Source: Methanocrinis alkalitolerans (GTDB lineage: Archaea; Halobacteriota; Methanosarcinia; Methanotrichales; Methanotrichaceae). From it: a stretch of 64,000 bases of DNA. Location of the stretch: contig NZ_JARFPL010000007.1 of assembly GCF_029167205.1 (NCBI RefSeq), positions 1 through 64,000 on the forward strand. The letters are read 5' to 3'. The notes beneath the pieces were generated by a model. It made no database searches, was not told the DNA's origin, and saw nothing but the letters and a program-made list of their open reading frames with translations. Positions within the stretch are counted from its first letter, which is position 1; each line of letters starts with the position of its first letter. Positions 59,039 through 64,000 of this stretch are shown piece after piece. A program made the translations under genes and the position numbers.

Positions 59039-60961
59039 TCATCGGCTCGCCGCCCTCGCCGAGAGCCCCAGCCCCAGGAGCGTCTCCTCGATCTCCAGCC
59101 AGGAGATGTAGATCTCGTCTTTCTGCCTCTCGACCAGATCTACATTCGGCTCCGCCGATAGCCAGATCTGGAGACGGTCTCCCCGGACCATCTTCACCGA
59201 TGCGAGCATGTCGGCCTGGGTGAGCCGGTAGAGGGTATCTTTTCCCGTCAGCTCAAACCAGGCGGGATGCTCTCTTTCCAGCCGCTCCAAAAACTCGTTC
59301 CAATGGAGCTCTCCCTCGATCTTGCCGCCGTCGGCGAGGAGGGGCCCAACGTCGAGGCGGAGGTGGAGGTGGGCCCTGTCGCCGGAGATCTTCTCCTCGA
59401 TCCTGGAGGTGACCCTCCTCCATTCGGGATCGGTCCTGTCGGCGGCGATGTGGCCTTCGCCGTAGACCTCCCGCCCCACCTCATCGAAGAAGGGGGCGAG
59501 CCTCACCGCCTCGGGCCGGGCTGTAGCGAGGGATATCCCGACGAAGACGAGGGCGGATAAGGAGAGGCCTATGAGGACCCCGTGCTCGGCGAGGAGCCCG
59601 TAGCTGGCGATCTTCGGCGCCGCCGTCTCCAGGGGCGCCTTCAGGATGAGCTTCTCGTAGGATATGAGGCCGATCTGGGTTCCGCCGCCGACGATCACCG
59701 CCGCGAGGGCGCCCCACCGAGTCGCCCGTTTCCAGAAGAGGCCGCCGATGATGGGAAAGAAGTAGGAGGTCGTTCCGATGACCGTCGCGATGATCACCGC
59801 CTCGACGATGCTGTCGACCCTCAGGGCAACGGCTGCGGCGATGGCGATCATGACGATGACGAGGACCCTGTTTATGACGAGCATCTCCTTCATGGTGGCC
59901 TGGGGCCGCATGTGCCTCTGGACGATGTCCCGGGATATGCACGAGGCTCCCGAGGTGGCGAAGGTGTCGGCGCAGGACATGGAGGCGGCGGCAAACCCTA
60001 TCGCCACTACGGCGACGGCGGCACCGGGAAGGCTCTCCTGGATGAAGGATAGGTAGAGGATCTCAGCCTCGATCTCGCCACCGGGGATGGGGTATATCGT
60101 CCTGAGGGCGACGGCGGTGACCAGGCAGGCGAGGTATACGACGGCCAGGAGGACGGCGCCGAGGACGAGGCCGCGCCTGGCCGACCCGTCGTCGCGGGCC
60201 GCCCAGATCTTCTGCCAGGGGTCCTGCTCTGCGACCCAGCCGGGGAGGAGGGCGAGCTGGAGGACGAGGGCACCGGTTAAGCCCCCCAGGATGAAGAGGT
60301 TCCACCAGTCGGCTCCCAGGGAGGCCGAGGCGGCGGCAAGGGTCGCCCCGCCGTCGATGGACGCCTTCGTCGCGAGGATGGCGACGGCGACGGCGACCCC
60401 CGCCAGGAAGGTGAACTGGAGGGCGTCGGTCCAGACGACGGCCCGAAACCCTCCCAGGCTGACGTATATGGAGACCGCCACCGCCATGATCATGACGGCG
60501 TAGTGGGGAGGGACGCCGAAGAATGCCGAGAGGACGAGCTTGAACCCTATGAAGTCCGTCACCGCGAAGAGGATCATGGTGACGGCTATGGCGATGGCCA
60601 CCGGGGCCCTGACGATGGGATGGTACCTGATCTCCAGGAGCTCCGGCTGGGTCATCGCCGGGATCTTCTTCACCCTCTTGGCTATGAGGGCGATGATCAA
60701 TAGCCCCGCGACGTTGGGAAAGACCCATACCCAGATCGATCCGATGCCTATGGATAAGAAGAGCCCCGTCGCCAGGAGGAGGGCCGAAGCCGTCAGCCAC
60801 GAAGCCGCGGCCGAGAGGCCGACGTTGGCGGTCCCGATCTCCCGCCCCGCCAGCCAGAAGTCCACTACGGATCTCTGCCCCCGGGACGATCGAAGGCCGA
60901 TACCGATGAGCACCGCTATGTAAAGCCCCAAAAGCAAGAGGAAGAGATGATAGGAATCCAT
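59039..60961 (-). CDS. Sodium:solute symporter with C-terminal cytosolic extension
   Basis: The 640-residue protein has about 13 transmembrane helices of the LeuT-like SSS family (residues 1-475; FWLAGREIGTANVGLSAAASWLTASAL, MTQPELLEIRYHP, SLGGFRAVVWTDALQF). A soluble tail of about 160 residues contains EWRRVTSRIEEKISGD and TLYRLTQADMLASVKMVRGD and is not part of the typical family. The substrate cannot be read; candidates include proline, solutes or organic acids such as acetate. It lies just upstream of the reductase gene. Confidence 0.88.
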   Translation of the reverse strand: MDSYHLFLLLLGLYIAVLIGIGLRSSRGQRSVVDFWLAGREIGTANVGLSAAASWLTASALLLATGLFLSIGIGSIWVWVFPNVAGLLIIALIAKRVKKIPAMTQPELLEIRYHPIVRAPVAIAIAVTMILFAVTDFIGFKLVLSAFFGVPPHYAVMIMAVAVSIYVSLGGFRAVVWTDALQFTFLAGVAVAVAILATKASIDGGATLAAASASLGADWWNLFILGGLTGALVLQLALLPGWVAEQDPWQKIWAARDDGSARRGLVLGAVLLAVVYLACLVTAVALRTIYPIPGGEIEAEILYLSFIQESLPGAAVAVVAIGFAAASMSCADTFATSGASCISRDIVQRHMRPQATMKEMLVINRVLVIVMIAIAAAVALRVDSIVEAVIIATVIGTTSYFFPIIGGLFWKRATRWGALAAVIVGGGTQIGLISYEKLILKAPLETAAPKIASYGLLAEHGVLIGLSLSALVFVGISLATARPEAVRLAPFFDEVGREVYGEGHIAADRTDPEWRRVTSRIEEKISGDRAHLHLRLDVGPLLADGGKIEGELHWNEFLERLEREHPAWFELTGKDTLYRLTQADMLASVKMVRGDRLQIWLSAEPNVDLVERQKDEIYISWLEIEETLLGLGLSARAASR

Positions 60962-61587
60962 TCGGTCACCTCTGATCCAGAGGGATCGCGAATATTTAAG
61001 GGATGAGATGAGCTATTTTTTAAGGCGGTCGTGCATTAGCGCTACACTACTATGATGGACAAACCCATATCCTGAACACATTATATATTCTTATGAATTA
61101 TTTATCAAGAAGACTGGGCAGGTCGTTGGGACGGCTGCCCATGATCTATTCTATTAATTCTCCTTCATAAAATTCATCCGAATACCGCCCCAAGCCATCA
61201 ATTATCCTCCTAACTGGCATATATCCGGCATTCCGCAGTAAGGCTATGCAAAATTAAGAATTTATTGCTTGCCAAAATGTGCATAAATTCAAACGTTTAA
61301 CTTAAATTTTGTTTAAAATAATTTTACTAGAATTTGTCAACACGATATTAACAATTCAGTATATTATAAAAATTTAATAATTATATTCTTAGTCTTTATG
61401 AAGCTGGCCTTATTTGATCTCTATACAGAGTCGATTGATATCTATTCTCAAAAAATCGATAGCAGGAAAATTAATGAGCGTTCAAACCGTTAATGCGAAA
61501 TGCCGGATATATTCAAAATAACTGAAAAGAGCATAATTTATTTAACCTATTATTCTTGATGGATCACAGTTAAGGAGGAAAATTTGG
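60962..61587 (+). promoter_or_regulatory. AT-rich 626-base gap with divergent promoters
   Basis: No gene is seen. The sequence is far more AT-rich than the genes on its left, with several TATA-like words (ACATTATATATTC near 61079-61091, TATTATAAAAATTTAATAATTATA near 61361-61385, in pieces). The last 15 bases hold AAGGAGG, eight bases before the ATG of the secreted-repeat gene. Promoters for both neighbours probably lie here. Confidence 0.45.
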
Positions 61588-63225
61588 ATGAACTCAAAGT
61601 TGTTCTTAGCTTTGATGGCGTCTCTTGTTCTGCTTTTTGCGGGCACTTCCAGCGGCCAGCATTTTATAGAGATTGATAAACCGCTGGATGGTGGGGAAGT
61701 TACGTGGATTTACACTGTTGAAGGCGACTCTTCGACCACGGTGGGTTCGGGATTAAAGGCCTACGTTCTCGTCTGGCCCAATGAGGCCTTCGGTCCGTGG
61801 TGGGTTCAGGAGACCAATACAAATCCTGATGGTAGTTGGAAGTCTCAGGCTTACTTTGGGCGAGGCACTGATGAGGACATAGGCACCACCTATAGCGTCA
61901 TCGCGATACTAACGGAGGAAGAGCTAAACCCTGGGCAGAGATTCGCAGATATCCCAGACCACGAGGCGAAATCTGATCCGGTCACGGTAACGAGAGTCGG
62001 GGCGATAATGGCCGATCAAGTTCCAACAGAGGATTATTTTGTAGATATCGGCAAACCTCAGGATAATGGAGAAGTTTCGTGGATGTACACTCTCCAAGGC
62101 AATTCTTCAGCCACCGTGAATTCGGGATTAAAGGTCTACGTTCTCGTCTGGCCCAACGAGGCCTTCGGTCCGTGGTGGGTCCAGGAGACCGAAACAGTGT
62201 CTAACGGAAGTTGGAGGTCTTACGCCTACTTTGGGAGAGGTCGCGATGAGGATATAGGCACCGCCTATACGGTCATTGCAGTGGCAACGGATGAAGAACT
62301 AAGAGCTGGGCAGAGATTCACAGATCTCCCTCCTCATGTAGGGCGGTCTGATCAGATCGAAGTGACTAGGACAGGTGCGGGTTATGAGTGGGAGCTTCTC
62401 CCAAAAATACCCGATAATGAAACCTATGTAGAGATCATTAAGCCTCAAGATGGTGGAAACGTTTCATGGATGTATACCGTTGGGGGCAATTACTCGGCAA
62501 AAGAGGCATCCGGATTAAATGCATACCTTCTCGTTTGGCCCAAGGAGGCATTTGGTCCATGGTGGGTTCAGGATACTGAAACTTATTCGGATGGCCTTTG
62601 GCGGTCAAATGTTTATTTTGGAGAAGATCCCAGGATACACCCAGAGCATATAGGTACCACTTATGGAATCGTTGCAATATTGACCGATCAAGAACTTGAG
62701 AGCGGACAACGTTTTAGGGATCTTCCTGATTATGTGTGGCGGTCGAATATATTCGGATTAACAAGGACCGAAGCGAGTTATGAATGGGAACTTCCAAGGA
62801 CGATACCATTACCTGAGCCAGAGAACTTGACCAGGAGTGATATCGATGAGGTGGCTGGTGATATCCAAATCACCTTAAATTGGCCGTCGGGTGGACCAAT
62901 AGCGTTGGGTATTGTAACACCCAATGATGATACTATTTGGTGTATTGGTAGCGATATTTTTAATCCAGACGTGCGAGTAGTTCGCTATTATGACAACGAG
63001 AGCGAAGTTCAGGCCGAGACTGTTTATTGGAAGAAAGGCACAATACCGCCTAAAGGCGAATATAGCGCATTTGTATATTGGGATCCAGCATTGTGGGATA
63101 TTCGGCCAGAATCGACTTCATTCGATCTCAGTGTCGCGGTTAAAGGGAAAGAAACTGAGGATTATGCTGATACGATCCACCATTCTGATGTAAATAGAAA
63201 GGTGGCGACAATGACATATCCTTAG
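61588..63225 (+). CDS. Secreted protein with three tandem repeats
   Basis: The 545-residue protein has a signal peptide (about 1-23, ending SSG). Three repeats of about 120-125 residues follow (residues 25-395), each with IxKPxDGGxVxWxYTVxG, VLVWPxEAFGPWWVQxT, YFGxxxxxDxGTxYxVIA and GQRFxDLP. A C-terminal domain of about 140 residues has no clear family. The repeats look like beta-sandwich modules. The gene is more AT-rich than its neighbours, most of all toward the 3' end. Several N-x-S/T sites are present. Ribosome site AAGGAGG supports the start. Function unknown. Confidence 0.78.
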   Translation: MNSKLFLALMASLVLLFAGTSSGQHFIEIDKPLDGGEVTWIYTVEGDSSTTVGSGLKAYVLVWPNEAFGPWWVQETNTNPDGSWKSQAYFGRGTDEDIGTTYSVIAILTEEELNPGQRFADIPDHEAKSDPVTVTRVGAIMADQVPTEDYFVDIGKPQDNGEVSWMYTLQGNSSATVNSGLKVYVLVWPNEAFGPWWVQETETVSNGSWRSYAYFGRGRDEDIGTAYTVIAVATDEELRAGQRFTDLPPHVGRSDQIEVTRTGAGYEWELLPKIPDNETYVEIIKPQDGGNVSWMYTVGGNYSAKEASGLNAYLLVWPKEAFGPWWVQDTETYSDGLWRSNVYFGEDPRIHPEHIGTTYGIVAILTDQELESGQRFRDLPDYVWRSNIFGLTRTEASYEWELPRTIPLPEPENLTRSDIDEVAGDIQITLNWPSGGPIALGIVTPNDDTIWCIGSDIFNPDVRVVRYYDNESEVQAETVYWKKGTIPPKGEYSAFVYWDPALWDIRPESTSFDLSVAVKGKETEDYADTIHHSDVNRKVATMTYP

Positions 63226-63508
63226 TTTTATACTAATTTGTGGGCCATTATATCGGCCCTATTTGTTTTAAATCCTCGATCTGGATGACATATTTGGTCC
63301 CTTCATTGGAATCCTAGGTCGCGTACCCAGATTACTGAATAGCGCTAACGGGTGACGTAATGGCTGTTTGGCGGAAAATACGTCCCTTGAATTCGATTCG
63401 AGTGGCGATTTTCAGTAGATCGAGTACGCGACCGAATCCTAATAGGGCAAATAATCACCAACTACTTAATAAGATACGAAATCTTAGCCTGGTTTTGAGG
63501 TTCTTCTC
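63226..63508 (+). other. Gap with a 10-bp inverted repeat upstream of ilvD
   Basis: GGTCGCGTAC (63318-63327) is answered by GTACGCGACC (63424-63433), 96 bases apart, and AATCCTA lies close to each arm. No gene is seen. It may be a regulatory site or a remnant. GAGG at 63497-63500 serves ilvD. Confidence 0.35.
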
Positions 63509-64000
63509 ATGAGAAGCGATATCACCAAGGTTGGGCCCGAGAGGGCGCCCCATCGGGCGCTCCTCAAGGCTACAGGGCTCATCGACGAGGAGATGGGTCG
63601 CCCCTTCGTCGGGGTCGCGAACTCCTGGAATGAGTTCATACCCGGCCACATTCACCTGGATAAGATCTCCCAGGCGGTTAAGGCCGGGATCAGGATGGCG
63701 GGGGGCGTCCCCTTCGAGTTTCACACCATCGGCCTCTGCGACGGGATCGCCATGGGCCACCGGGGGATGAGGTACTCTCTTCCCAGCCGGGAGATCATCG
63801 AGGATACCATCGAGGTGATGATGGAGTCCCACCAGCTCGACGGGATGGTCTTGATCTCCTCCTGCGACAAGATCGTTCCGGGACATCTGATGGCGGCCGG
63901 CAGGCTCGACCTTCCGGCGATAGCCGTCACCGGAGGCCCCATGTACCCCGGCTTCGCCTGCGATAAGGAGCTGGACCTCATCGACGTCTTCGAAGGATGG
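63509..64000 (+). CDS. ilvD: Dihydroxy-acid dehydratase (3' end outside window)
   Basis: The first 164 residues are visible and the frame is open to the window end. The sequence follows IlvD: HRALLKATGLIDEEMGRPFVGVANSWNEFIPGHIHLDKIS, GLCDGIAMGHRGMRYSLPSREII and SSCDKIVPGHLMAAGRLDLP. The enzyme makes 2-oxo acids for valine and isoleucine synthesis, using an Fe-S cluster. GAGG precedes the ATG at 63509 by eight bases. Confidence 0.93.
   Translation, partial: MRSDITKVGPERAPHRALLKATGLIDEEMGRPFVGVANSWNEFIPGHIHLDKISQAVKAGIRMAGGVPFEFHTIGLCDGIAMGHRGMRYSLPSREIIEDTIEVMMESHQLDGMVLISSCDKIVPGHLMAAGRLDLPAIAVTGGPMYPGFACDKELDLIDVFEGW

Noticed and set aside
1..64000. CRISPR array or cas genes
   Set aside because: No regularly spaced short repeats and no Cas proteins were seen. 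TnpB in the IS elements is related to Cas12 but is not a CRISPR system.

Overview
The window looks like a chromosome segment of a high-GC aceticlastic methanogen of the Methanothrix (Methanosaeta) type. The archaeal signature is clear: transcription factor E, ribosomal protein S6e, diphthine synthase, AglB oligosaccharyltransferase, archaeal-type ApgM, TATA boxes 25-30 bp before genes, and archaeal tRNAs. Methanogen markers are an McrC-type protein, an FmdE-like protein and an F420-type FdhAB pair. The Methanothrix assignment is an inference from this mix plus the many secreted and TPR proteins; no rRNA is present to confirm it.

Layout. 1-3 kb: end of a large secreted repeat/propeller protein. 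3.6-4.9 kb: TnpB-only IS element, copy 1. 5-10.4 kb: an acidic membrane-anchored protein, TPR proteins, a degenerate nuclease/lamin-tail fusion and an Mrr-like membrane protein. 10.6-13.4 kb: two small HTH-like genes, tfe and a PurM/SelD-like enzyme. 13.6-16.9 kb: fdhA-fdhB. 16.8-22.7 kb: a minus-strand block with mutS-mutL (overlapping), a stand-alone RAM-domain protein, a TPR protein and a DUF3467-like protein. 22.8-24.2 kb: a candidate structured RNA and IS copy 2, near-identical to copy 1. 24.3-29.1 kb: FmdE-like protein, metallo-beta-lactamase, SAH hydrolase, phosphotransferase and tRNA G10 methyltransferase. 29.1-32.6 kb: an accessory island with a 44-residue ORF, two toxin-antitoxin pairs, GC-rich repeats and an AT-rich membrane gene. 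32.6-38 kb: apgM, mcrC, dphB and a queDCE operon that makes preQ0 for archaeosine. 38.2-46.5 kb: tRNA-Ile, aglB, a creatininase-family (ArfB-like) enzyme, pheS-pheT, a CBS protein and tRNA-Ser. 46.6-53 kb: six consecutive minus-strand genes for secreted proteins. 53.1-64 kb: tRNA-Glu, tRNA-Gln, an NrpR-like regulator, a PEGA protein, rps6e, a duplicated MgtE-type transporter, a geranylgeranyl reductase, a sodium:solute symporter, a three-repeat secreted protein and the start of ilvD.

The most unusual region is 46.6-53 kb. Six secreted proteins appear to share one beta-rich plan. Four are near-identical paralogs that differ mainly in two cysteine-rich loops, and most of the genes have their own promoter and terminator. 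Two of the four paralogs have lost the ATG at the aligned start (ACG and ATA) while keeping a Shine-Dalgarno-like sequence. Two have matching leaders of about 270 nt behind an identical 20-bp promoter element. Sequons in these proteins and aglB in the same window suggest a glycosylated surface or sheath layer; that role is an inference.
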